Below, piece by piece: positions 42,117 to 50,600 of a DNA stretch of 64,000 bases (positions are counted from its first letter, which is position 1; each line of letters starts with the position of its first letter). The translations under genes and the position numbers were made by a program. The stretch comes from JAVJSU01 sp040219275 (GTDB lineage: Bacteria > Chloroflexota > Anaerolineae > Aggregatilineales > Phototrophicaceae), in assembly GCA_040219275.1 (NCBI GenBank), contig JAVJSU010000027.1, positions 1 through 64,000 of the forward strand. Direction: 5' to 3'. Under the pieces are notes generated by a model. The model was not told the origin of the DNA and made no database searches. It saw nothing but the letters and a program-made list of their open reading frames with translations.

Positions 42117-42483
42117 CGTTGCCTTCGTCCTCTTCATCAGCGGGAGGAATATCGAGTCCGTCCAGAATTTGATTCATCCGCTCGCCACGTTCTAGCATAT
42201 TATCCCAATGGAAATGTAGTTCTGGTGTATTTCTGAGGTGTACCCGCTTGCCTACAGCACGGCGCAAAAAACCATTCGCACGTCCCAGACCATCCATGAC
42301 TTCCGGTTTACGGGTTTCATCGCCGAGCGCATTCACATAAATATCTGCAAACATTAGCTCAGGGTCGAGGCGTACTTCGGTGACTGTCACACCCTGTAAA
42401 CGTGGATCACTGACTTCTCTTAAGAGGAGCGTGCTCAGGATAGCGCGTATCTGTTCAGACATTCGCTCCTGTTTTATTGACAT
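42103..42483 (-). CDS. rbfA: 30S ribosome-binding factor A
   Basis: 126 residues from ATG at 42483, preceded by AAAGG at 7-8 bases; the frame upstream reads into the infB terminator. It has the KH-like pattern of RbfA: RMSEQIRAILSTLLLREVSD, RLQGVTVTEVRLDPELMFA, LGRANGFLRRAVGKRVHLR, ELHFHWDNMLERGERMNQIL and an acidic end (DEEDEGNDDD). It acts in 16S rRNA 5'-end maturation and cold adaptation. The terminator between infB and rbfA means it must have its own promoter in 42484-42577, though none is clear by eye. Confidence 0.95.
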   Translation of the reverse strand: MSIKQERMSEQIRAILSTLLLREVSDPRLQGVTVTEVRLDPELMFADIYVNALGDETRKPEVMDGLGRANGFLRRAVGKRVHLRNTPELHFHWDNMLERGERMNQILDGLDIPPADEEDEGNDDDL

Positions 42484-42577
42484 GATTTGCCTTTCGTTTT
42501 TTTTGATTGTCCGCAATGGGACAGATAGTAGACCGCGCATGTTGCGTGATCGACTATGTTCAGTTACATAGATTGAG

Positions 42578-42610
42578 CCAAAAAGAGGCACGGAAACAGG
42601 CTCCGCACCT
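42578..42610 (-). terminator. Intrinsic terminator after infB
   Basis: On the minus strand GGTGCGGA pairs with TCCGTGCC (two G-T pairs) with a loop of about seven, followed by TCTTTTT. It starts 12 bases after the infB stop and precedes rbfA, so the ribosome-maturation series is split into two transcripts, unless read-through occurs. Confidence 0.75.
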
Positions 42611-42621
42611 CATAACTGTGT

Positions 42622-44430
42622 CTAGTTTGTGCGTTCCATCACGTAGAATTCGAGATGATCGCCTTCTTCAAAGTCGTTAAACCCATCAAGGCTAATACCA
42701 CACTCAAAGCCCTGACGCACTTCACGGACATCATCCTTAATGCGCTTGAGCGAGGCGACACCGCGATTTTCCGCAATCATCTGACCACGACGCATCACGC
42801 GCACCTTCGTCCCACCACCACGCTTGATTTCGCCTGTCGTTACATAACAACCGGCGATGTTCCCGCGTGAGATGTTAAATACCTGACGCACTTCCGCAAC
42901 GCCAATCGTTTTCGGTTCATAAACCGGTTCCAGCATACCTTCAAGCGCAAGGTTGATAGATTCCAGCAGTTTGTAGATGATCGTGTATTTACGAATGTCT
43001 ACATGCTGGGACTCTGCGGCTTTGCGGGAAGCATTATCAACATCGACATTAAAGGCAATGATGATCGCACTGGATGAGCTAGCAAGCATCACATCGTTTT
43101 CGCTCACATTACCGATGCTTGATGAAAGAATACGAATGCCGATTCCTTCACGATTTTTACCAGAAAGCGCCTTTAGCTCATTGATGATCGGCTCAAGCGA
43201 TCCCTGAACATCCGCCTTGATGATAAGGTTCAACTCTTTAGTTTCACCCGCGGCGAATTGTGCAAAGACATCTTCAAGCGTAAAGCTACGACCACCGCCA
43301 GTGGCGATTTCCTGTGCGTCGGAAATACGCCCGTCTACGATTGAGCGTGCTTCTTTTTCGTTCTTCACAAATTCAAAGCGATCACCGGGTTGTGGTGTTC
43401 CGTTTAGCCCCAAAACCGCGACAGGTGAGGAAGAACTGGCTTCTTGAACTGGCTTTCCAGCTTCATCAAACATCGCCTTGATGCGCCCATAAGCTTCACC
43501 AGCAACGATGGTATCGCCACGTTTGAGGGTACCGTTTAGCACCAGCAAAGTCGCCATTGTGCCACGCGTTTTATCAACCTCAGATTCGACGACAATCCCA
43601 CCCGCATCCGCGTTCGGGTTGGCGACAATCCGGGTATCATCCGCCACCAGCAAAATCGCCTCAAGCAAATCTTCGATGCCTTCGCCCTTAAGCGCGGCAA
43701 CGGGAACCATCAGCGTATCGCCATCCCAATCATCAGCGATCAGTTCAAGCTCAGCTAACCCTTGCTTTACGGTTTCAACGCTGGAGTTACGCTTATCAAC
43801 TTTGGTAATTGCCACGACTATCGGCACGTTCGCCGCACGGGCATGATCCAGTGCTTCGCGGGTGGTCGGCATTACGCCATCATCCGCCGCGACGACTAAC
43901 ACCGCAATATCCGCACCCTGCGCACCACGCGCACGCATCGCTGTGAACGCCTCATGACCGGGGGTGTCTAGAAAGGTGATCTGCCGACCATTATGATAAG
44001 CACGATAAGCACCGATGTGCTGGGTAATACCGCCTGCTTCACCATCGACAACGTGTGCGTTACGGATTGTATCAAGCAGGGTGGTTTTGCCGTGGTCAAC
44101 ATGACCGAGAATGGTCACGACTGGCGGGCGGGTGATGAGATCATCGGGGTTTTCATCCGCATAAATTGTGCGCCACGTCTGTGTGCTATTTGCGGCGCGT
44201 TCTTCTGCGGCTTGTGCGGCGACAATTGCGCTCTCAGATTGGGCTTCAAAACCCATTTCTTCGATGACGATTGCCGCTGTATCAAAATCAATTTGTTGAT
44301 TAATGGATGCCATGATCCCGTTAGCGATGAGTTTCTTCATCACTTCAATCGGGCTAGCATCAATCAATTCCGCCAATTCGCGGACAGTGATGTAATCCGG
44401 TACCAATATAACCTGTTGTTCTTTAGCCAT
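42622..44430 (-). CDS. infB: Translation initiation factor IF-2, short form
   Basis: 602 residues from ATG at 44430, which has GGAGG at 6 bases spacing. The upstream frame is open for 16 more codons without a better signal. An IF2N helical part (DYITVRELAELIDASPIEVM) lies at residues 10-55, and the GTPase starts near 105: GHVDHGKTTLLDTIRN (G1), GGITQHIGAY (G2), FLDTPGHEAF (G3), ITKVDKRN (G4). Domains II-IV follow, with VQGSLEPIINELKAL and GCYVTTGEIKRGG. The long charged N-terminal domain of E. coli IF-2 is missing, as in many Chloroflexi and thermophile-related forms. It delivers fMet-tRNA to the 30S subunit. Confidence 0.98.
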   Translation of the reverse strand: MAKEQQVILVPDYITVRELAELIDASPIEVMKKLIANGIMASINQQIDFDTAAIVIEEMGFEAQSESAIVAAQAAEERAANSTQTWRTIYADENPDDLITRPPVVTILGHVDHGKTTLLDTIRNAHVVDGEAGGITQHIGAYRAYHNGRQITFLDTPGHEAFTAMRARGAQGADIAVLVVAADDGVMPTTREALDHARAANVPIVVAITKVDKRNSSVETVKQGLAELELIADDWDGDTLMVPVAALKGEGIEDLLEAILLVADDTRIVANPNADAGGIVVESEVDKTRGTMATLLVLNGTLKRGDTIVAGEAYGRIKAMFDEAGKPVQEASSSSPVAVLGLNGTPQPGDRFEFVKNEKEARSIVDGRISDAQEIATGGGRSFTLEDVFAQFAAGETKELNLIIKADVQGSLEPIINELKALSGKNREGIGIRILSSSIGNVSENDVMLASSSSAIIIAFNVDVDNASRKAAESQHVDIRKYTIIYKLLESINLALEGMLEPVYEPKTIGVAEVRQVFNISRGNIAGCYVTTGEIKRGGGTKVRVMRRGQMIAENRGVASLKRIKDDVREVRQGFECGISLDGFNDFEEGDHLEFYVMERTN

Positions 44431-44531
44431 CCAAACCTCCATAGTGTTTACAGGAAGGTAGCGATGGCAACAGGACAATCCGGTTAAGATATCATCCTAG
44501 ACCACCGCAACCATATTCATTTACTTGGAAA

Positions 44532-44569
44532 GTGCCGTATAACCCATCTAAGTGTGTCATGGTTACGGC
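44532..44569. other. Hairpin between ylxR and infB
   Basis: TGCCGTATAACC and GGTTACGGCA can pair over ten bases with a two-base bulge and overlap the ylxR stop codon. No T run follows on the minus strand, so it is not a terminator; it may be a processing site before infB. The coordinates of the arms are estimated by eye. Confidence 0.3.
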
Positions 44570-44850
44570 ATCGCCCGTTGTAGGCGTTCACGATCCTGAT
44601 TAGTTAGTTTCATTTTTAAAGCCCGGCTGAGAATATCCGTCCGTAAAATGCGTTCCCAACAGTCTATCTTTTCACAGATGTATGCGCCTCGCCCATTCAT
44701 TTTACCACCTGTATCCACCTGTATTCCATCCGGCGTACGTACCAATCGCATTAATTGGCGCTTTTCGTCTTTTTCTCTACAGACGACGCACATACGAATT
44801 GGAACGCGTTTAAGGTGTTGTTGGGTCTGCTTCTTCGGCATCATCTTCAT
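44563..44850 (-). CDS. ylxR: YlxR (DUF448) RNA-binding protein
   Basis: 95 residues. The DUF448 signature is complete: RVPIRMCVVCREKDEKRQLMR with the two Cys, VDTGGKMNGRGAYICEKIDC with the GRGAY(I/V)C motif, and a basic helix at the end. YlxR proteins lie between nusA and infB in most bacteria, bind RNA and have been linked to regulation of gene expression and RNase P in Firmicutes. It is the fourth element of the conserved series here, with a small extra gene inserted between it and nusA. Confidence 0.95.
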   Translation of the reverse strand: MKMMPKKQTQQHLKRVPIRMCVVCREKDEKRQLMRLVRTPDGIQVDTGGKMNGRGAYICEKIDCWERILRTDILSRALKMKLTNQDRERLQRAMP

Positions 44851-44915
44851 AATTTAGCTGAGGGATAGTTTCCTATCCCCCATCCAGTCTTTTTCGTCAA
44901 ATAAATTCAGCGTAA

Positions 44916-45260
44916 TCAGCCCCACTCATCCTCTAAGTCACCATTTGCATGGCGGCTTTTGCGGCGGCGACGCTTAACAACAACCTGCCCAAGCTCTTCG
45001 TCATATATATATTGACGACGTTTCTTACGATGATCTTTCTTCCCGTTTTTCTTTTCGGGCGAAACTTCAAGATCATCCAATAACGGCTCGTCAAGCACAG
45101 GTAGGACGGGTGCTGGCTTATCGTCCTTGCGTTTATGACGTTGCTTTCTATCCCAATCAATACGATTTTCGTCTTCGTATTCCGGCACTGGATCCCCGCC
45201 AGGGTGCCGTCCCAGGTTATTTTTCGGGGTACTCTCTGAGAATAGCGGTTTGTTGTGCAT
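44916..45260 (-). CDS. Small basic protein sharing the NusA C-terminal tail
   Basis: 114 residues, highly charged and probably disordered. The last 45 residues repeat the tail of the NusA encoded just upstream: KKDHRKKRRQYIYDEELG here against KKDREKRRQLVFDEELG in NusA, then VVKRRRRKSR against VARRRRKGGR, and an acidic/aromatic end (DEWG / SDEY). The N-terminal half (SESTPKNNLGRHPGGD) is unrelated and low in complexity. It starts 19 bases after the nusA stop. A duplicated and detached NusA tail is the simplest reading. It may compete with NusA for the same partner, RNA or ribosome surface, but nothing shows this. No ribosome binding site is obvious. Confidence 0.7.
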   Translation of the reverse strand: MHNKPLFSESTPKNNLGRHPGGDPVPEYEDENRIDWDRKQRHKRKDDKPAPVLPVLDEPLLDDLEVSPEKKNGKKDHRKKRRQYIYDEELGQVVVKRRRRKSRHANGDLEDEWG

Positions 45261-45279
45261 GGCTGTCTGTACTTATTGT

Positions 45280-47301
45280 CTAATACTCGTCTGACCAGCT
45301 ATCACGTTTACGTCCACCCTTACGACGGCGGCGCGCAACTGTTTTACCCAATTCTTCGTCAAACACTAGCTGACGACGCTTCTCACGATCTTTCTTCTGT
45401 TTCTCTTTAGAATTTGGATCATCGAAATCTTCAGCTTCGAACTCTTCTTCAGGGGCGGCGGTAGTAGCCGCTAGCTTCGCCTTACGCCGACGTTCTCTCG
45501 CTTCGTCTTCTTCAGGAATTTCATCCGGGAAGGCAACCAGCAACTCTTCCGGTTCAGTTTTCTCTTGAACCTTACGAACAACTTTCGACTCCGCGGCTAC
45601 TGGAACGACAACTTCTTCTTCATCGTCTTCCGCTTCCACGTCTTCAATCTTTGCAACCTCCGCAACCGGCGCTTCCAAAACTTCCGGCTCGGCGGGTGCT
45701 TCTGCAACTGCTTCGAGTTCAGCGGCGGCTTCAAGTTCCGCGACTGCCTCGGCTTCTGCCTCCACAGCTTCCGCGGCGAGTTCCATCATCTCATCAGGTT
45801 GAGAGAAGAGTTTATCCAGTGCATCCTGAACTTTCAACAAGGATTTTTCAGAATTCCCGCCCAGCAAACGTCGCAAACGGTTTTCATCAATTAAGAAGCG
45901 CAACATAATCTCGCCGACATTTTCCAGCGGTTGCAACGATTCGATGATTTCATCAGGAAGATCAAGTTTTTGCACCGGCACTTTGAAGGCTTCTTGCGGC
46001 AAGGTCGATTTAACTGCGTTGATCTCTGCCAGACGTGCCTGACGTGCTTCCAAACGAGCGGCGAGGAAACGGCGCTCAGCAACATCAGCGAAGTTACCCA
46101 GCAATCGGTAATCTTCCGGCATGACGGTCAGCTTATTCGCTTTCTTCGTCATAATCGCCACAATCTGCTCAAGCATTTCAGCATGTGATTCCTGAAGTGC
46201 GAACAATGGCGGTTCATCAATGTGCAGGAGGGCTGTTTCTACAGATTCCGTCACACTCTTGATGTCAATACGCCAGCCAGTTAATTTCGCGGCAAGCCGT
46301 GCGTTCTGCCCTTCACGCCCGATGGCTAATGAAAGGTCTTCATCAGGGACGACCACAATCGCGGTACGTCCCGCATCAGGGTCATCATCAAGATAAACGC
46401 CGGTTACGCGTGCCGGACTTAAGGCTTTGGCGATAAAGGCTTCCTGATTAGGATTCCACTCGATAATGTCAATTTTTTCGTCGTGCAGTTCCTTGACGAT
46501 ATTCTGAATACGAATACCGCGCATCCCCACACACGCCCCTACCGGATCAATCCCTTCTTGCAACGCGGCGACGGCTACTTTGGAGCGATAGCCTGCCTCA
46601 CGCGCAATATTCTTGATCTCGACCTGACCGTTATAGATTTCTGGTACTTCAAATTCTAACAAACGGCGGAGCATATTACGGTGGCTACGGCTCACAACGA
46701 TCTGCGGACCGCGATTACTGCGTTTTACTTCTAGCACATACACGCGAATGGTGTCATGCGGTTTGTAGCGTTCGCTAGGGATTTGCTGGGCGCGGGGCAA
46801 AATTGCCTCGGTACGCCCTAAGCTGAGGGTCGCCACCGATGCGTTGACGCTCTGCACCTTACCGGTGAGGATGTCCCCCTCTTTATCAATGAATTCTTCA
46901 TAAAGCGAATTACGTTCCGCTTCACGAATTTTTTGTAGAATAACTTGCTTGGCAGTTTGAGCGGCAATGCGCCCAAATTTTTTGGTTGTACCCTCTACCT
47001 GTACCATGATGGTATCCCCGACATTACATTCGGGGTCATAATAGCGGGCTTTTTCTAAATCAACTTCAGTGAGCACGTTAAAATGTTCGTCAACGTCCTC
47101 AACCACTTCTTTTTCAACGAAAATACGGGCACGTCCCGTCATCGGATCAATGGAAGCATCCACTTTCTGCGCGGCGCTAACACCGGAATCACGGCGGTAC
47201 GCGGATATTAACGCCGTTTGCAGAGCTTCCAACACGACCTCAGATGGTAGTGATCGCAACTCTGCGATTTCGTTGAAGGCTACTTCAAACTCGTTTCTCA
47301 T
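45280..47301 (-). CDS. nusA: Transcription termination/antitermination factor NusA
   Basis: 673 residues from ATG at 47301 (MRNEFEVAFNEIAELRSLP), the family's normal beginning; the frame upstream is open for 39 codons but lies in the leader. The N-terminal RNAP-binding domain is followed by S1 (LTGKVQSVNASVATLSLG), KH1 and KH2 (GVYLDDDPDAGRTAIVVVPD, LAIGREGQNARLAAKLTGW). Beyond the usual length there is an extra C-terminal region from about 375: a helical part, a long Ala/Glu stretch (EAVEAEAEAVAELEAAAEL) and a basic tail (KKDREKRRQLVFDEELG, RRRRKGGRKRD) ending in SDEY. It modulates pausing and termination. A consensus promoter and a terminator-like hairpin precede it. Confidence 0.96.
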   Translation of the reverse strand: MRNEFEVAFNEIAELRSLPSEVVLEALQTALISAYRRDSGVSAAQKVDASIDPMTGRARIFVEKEVVEDVDEHFNVLTEVDLEKARYYDPECNVGDTIMVQVEGTTKKFGRIAAQTAKQVILQKIREAERNSLYEEFIDKEGDILTGKVQSVNASVATLSLGRTEAILPRAQQIPSERYKPHDTIRVYVLEVKRSNRGPQIVVSRSHRNMLRRLLEFEVPEIYNGQVEIKNIAREAGYRSKVAVAALQEGIDPVGACVGMRGIRIQNIVKELHDEKIDIIEWNPNQEAFIAKALSPARVTGVYLDDDPDAGRTAIVVVPDEDLSLAIGREGQNARLAAKLTGWRIDIKSVTESVETALLHIDEPPLFALQESHAEMLEQIVAIMTKKANKLTVMPEDYRLLGNFADVAERRFLAARLEARQARLAEINAVKSTLPQEAFKVPVQKLDLPDEIIESLQPLENVGEIMLRFLIDENRLRRLLGGNSEKSLLKVQDALDKLFSQPDEMMELAAEAVEAEAEAVAELEAAAELEAVAEAPAEPEVLEAPVAEVAKIEDVEAEDDEEEVVVPVAAESKVVRKVQEKTEPEELLVAFPDEIPEEDEARERRRKAKLAATTAAPEEEFEAEDFDDPNSKEKQKKDREKRRQLVFDEELGKTVARRRRKGGRKRDSWSDEY

Positions 47302-47423
47302 GTGTAATCTACGTCTTCTCCCACGATATAACGGGGTGATGTGCCAGCTGGATAAAGTTCGTTCGGAAACGCTCTTCAATCCATATGTGGCAGTGGACTT
47401 CAGATAGATGAATGGCACTATTT

Positions 47424-47450
47424 AAAAAGAAAAGCGGGTTGAAACCCACT
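47424..47450 (-). terminator. Terminator-like attenuator in nusA leader
   Basis: On the minus strand AGTGGGT pairs with ACCCGCT (one T-G pair) across TTCA and is followed by TTTTCTTTTT. It lies roughly 15-40 bases after the presumed start of the nusA transcript and 120 bases before the start codon, so it would end most transcripts before nusA. It also works in the reverse direction (A-rich left, TTTTT right). Because NusA itself strengthens hairpin termination, feedback is a reasonable guess. Confidence 0.65.
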
Positions 47451-47471
47451 TTTTGCCAGAACATCACAAAA

Positions 47472-47500
47472 ATTGTAACATGCGCGTAATTCAGTGTCAA
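47472..47500 (-). promoter_or_regulatory. Consensus sigma-70 promoter for nusA
   Basis: On the minus strand TTGACA (47500-47495) and TACAAT (47477-47472) are 17 bases apart, with a TG one base before the -10 (extended -10). This is the best promoter match seen in the window. The transcript would start near 47465, giving a leader of about 165 bases. Confidence 0.8.
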
Positions 47501-47603
47501 GCGATGATAAACGAATATTAAACGGTACATTACCCCCAATTAATCATCGGGATTGACGCTTAACGAACCCTATTCAGCGTAAAATTTGGCGCATGTCACA
47601 AAC
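47501..47603. other. Spacer between Agl23-like gene terminator and nusA promoter
   Basis: Together with the promoter, attenuator and leader, this makes up the 370-base gap between the Agl23-like gene and nusA. Nothing further is visible here; it is A+T-rich, as is usual upstream of a strong promoter. The rimP gene expected ahead of nusA is not present. Confidence 0.5.
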
Positions 47604-47636
47604 AAAAGAGAGGCATACCTGTTTGTACACCTCTCT
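47604..47636 (-). terminator. Intrinsic terminator after Agl23-like gene
   Basis: On the minus strand AGAGAGG pairs with CCTCTCT across 16 bases that contain a second small pairing, followed by TTTGTTT. It lies 37 bases after the stop of the 1430-residue protein gene and ends the glycosyltransferase operon. Confidence 0.75.
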
Positions 47637-47672
47637 GAATTAGCGCTAATCTTAGCCGAAAGCGATTATCTC

Positions 47673-50600
47673 CTATTCGCTTTCGGCAGTTGTTTCACCG
47701 TCTGGCAACTCCCGTTCAGGGAAGCTCAGTTCAACCGTTTCTTCCATACCTGGGATTGATAAGCCAACTTCTTCTGTCAACTCAAGGCTATTGAGGACGG
47801 CATCTATCGCCCCACCCTCAGCAGGATCAATCACTTCCACAGGGTTGCTTTCCTCGACCTCGGTCACTTCAGGCATGGGGAACGGATCAAAGCGCATAAC
47901 ACGTCCTGAGACCGTATCCGCTACATAGATGTTGCCTGCTTGATCGACGGTAATACCACCTAAGCCGGAAAATTGTGTACTGTCCGGAAATTCTGCATTA
48001 AATTGCCCGAACGCGCCGATACAATTACCTTCCGTGTTATAAACCAGTATCCGTCCCGCATCAGGATCAGTGACATAGAGCATATCCCGCGCAACATCTA
48101 TCGCAAGATAGGGACGATTCAGTGGCTCACTTGCCCAGCCACGAACGGTAAAGCTCGACATAGATGTACCATCACGCAGGAAGATCGATACACGGCGATT
48201 CCATGTGTCTGCCACAAACACGCGTCCGTCAGGATGTAAGGCGATGCCAGCAGGTTCATCCAATTGACCTTCGCCACTGCCGCCCGTGCCAATATCAAGC
48301 AAGTAATTCCCGTCCGCATCATACACACGGATGCGCTTGTTACCGGTATCCGCCACATAGACGCGCCCACCGTCATCAATTGCCACATCACGCGGTCCCC
48401 AGAATCCGGTTTCAGGCTCAACCGGCGCATCAATGCCTGCCGAGAACGGTTGTCCCCAGGCATTGACCTGCTCATAATTTTCATTGAATACGCGGATTAG
48501 ATAATTCCATGTATCCGCGACGTAAATCAATCCGTTATCGCCCACTGCAACGCTATGCGGACGCTCGAAGAACGCGCCTTCTTGCCCCACCTGCCCGCGC
48601 TCACCAAACGCGCCGACAAAGTTTCCGTTTGTATCGAACACGCTGACCTGCATTCCTGTGCCGGTCTGGGTGTTGCCCTCTTGCGCTATGTAAACCAGAC
48701 CATCATCGGTCACATCAATACCAATCGGGCGGGTGAGCGGTGAGTTGATGGTATCGAAAACCACACTCGCCGGAATTTGTTGCCAGTTGGAGAGGCATAA
48801 GTTTTCTTCAACCTGATTCAGCACGGTTAACGGGCTACCATCGCCCACACCATAGGGCCAAACCTGCGCGGCGATGTCCTTCCTTACATAGAGGGAGAGA
48901 TCATCACGCACGGGCCATGTAGTTAAATCAAAGCGATCAGGATTACCCGTTGCTATGGCATATTCATCGTAGTCACGCGCCCACCAGATGTCGAAAATAC
49001 CGCGTCGGGTTGCCGCCGCACCCATATTATCGCTGGAAAAATCGAGCAAATTATTGATACGCGAGGCATTCAGATTGTAGTAATCCTGCATGGGCCAGAC
49101 CATACGCACATAATCGAAGCGCATAAAGGCATCGCCGAGGAGGGGTTCAACTTCTGCACGTCCATCATCACGGACAACGACTGCCTGTAATTCTTCGATC
49201 TGACGCAGGGTCGGATTGCTCCCATAATAGGTTGCACCGGAAAAATCACGGAAATACCAGCTACCGGGCCACGACATGCCGTCATCATAGCCAAAGCGTA
49301 AATCCAGACCGCCTGTCGTGCGGATGCTCAGATCACGCAGGGCATCAACCATATAGCCGTTACCAGAACCGCCATGTGCATAGACCAGAAATTCCGTCGC
49401 TTCATCATAATTGATAAACGACGCGACCCATGCCGAGCGGAACGTCACCACCGCTAACAAGGCAACAACCGCCACCGCGAACATGCGCCGTAAATGTCCC
49501 CATCCGGTTGTTTCCAGCAGACGCAACACCGCGTATAACACCAATCCGCCGACAAAAACCACCGCCAGCCATTGATATGTCCACGTTTGGAACAGGCGAG
49601 AATTCCCCTGAAACGGCGCTTCTGTGCCGAAGAACGGCGAAATAATCTGGAATGCCACCACAAGACCCAACGGTAGCAAGATGAAATAAATCCAGCCGCG
49701 CCGTTGCATTAACACATGGAGGTCAATGCGATCAATAATGCGCCCGAAGTACCATCCAGCGAGCAGAATCATCGGCACGGTCATATGGGTGCCAAGCCAC
49801 GGCATTTTTTCGCCGGAGAGCGTGTACGCATACAGATTGAGCACCGCCCAGAACGCCACAAACAGCAAGAATGGCAAACGGTCTAAGCGCCAGCGAGGAT
49901 CAACTTCGCGTACTACAGCTTCATCATTTTTCACTTTTTCGTTGACTTCGGACTCAGTCGCCTCCGCGATTTCGGCATCCTCTTCAAACGGGTCGAGGTT
50001 GGCTGAGTTGCCAGTATTAAATAGGTAACTCTCAACATACTCGCGCTTACGTCGCCAGAAGACGATCATCCCGCCGAACATTGCCAGCACACTGCCGATG
50101 ATAGGCAAGAACTCATACATCGGCATAATCACCAGCAGATAATAATATTGCGGTTGGCTACCGCGCCGTTCGCCCTGTTGTTCCAGCCAGTATTCTAGGC
50201 TATAAATCATGCCTGTTGCCAGACCTTGAATGTTGGTGAACACGGTGGTGAAAAAGAAGGCGAAAATGATGTGGAAAATCGCAAAGCAGATAATCCAGCG
50301 TCGCCAATTCCACGTTAAACCAGCGACCACCGCAATCGACATCATCGGAATCCACGCGAGGAGACCGATTAACACCCGTCCCACCCGTGCCGCTTCCAGA
50401 TCAGTGGAGATGGAACCCGTCGGGATCAAATTATACAAAAATGTTGGCAACCCATTGGCAATATTCGCATACGCCTGTGCGTCCGGGTTGGTTGCATAGA
50501 TGAAAAATGCCGTCAGCCAGGGCAAGATCAGCGAACCCATGACGATCAGAATATCAAATTCGGGAAATTGGTCGAGAATGTCGAACCACCCCGCGGTCCG

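Noticed and set aside
43993..44487. Plus-strand open frame opposite infB with several cysteines
   Set aside because: Antisense to the IF-2 GTPase domain; the Cys-rich look arises from the complement of conserved codons.
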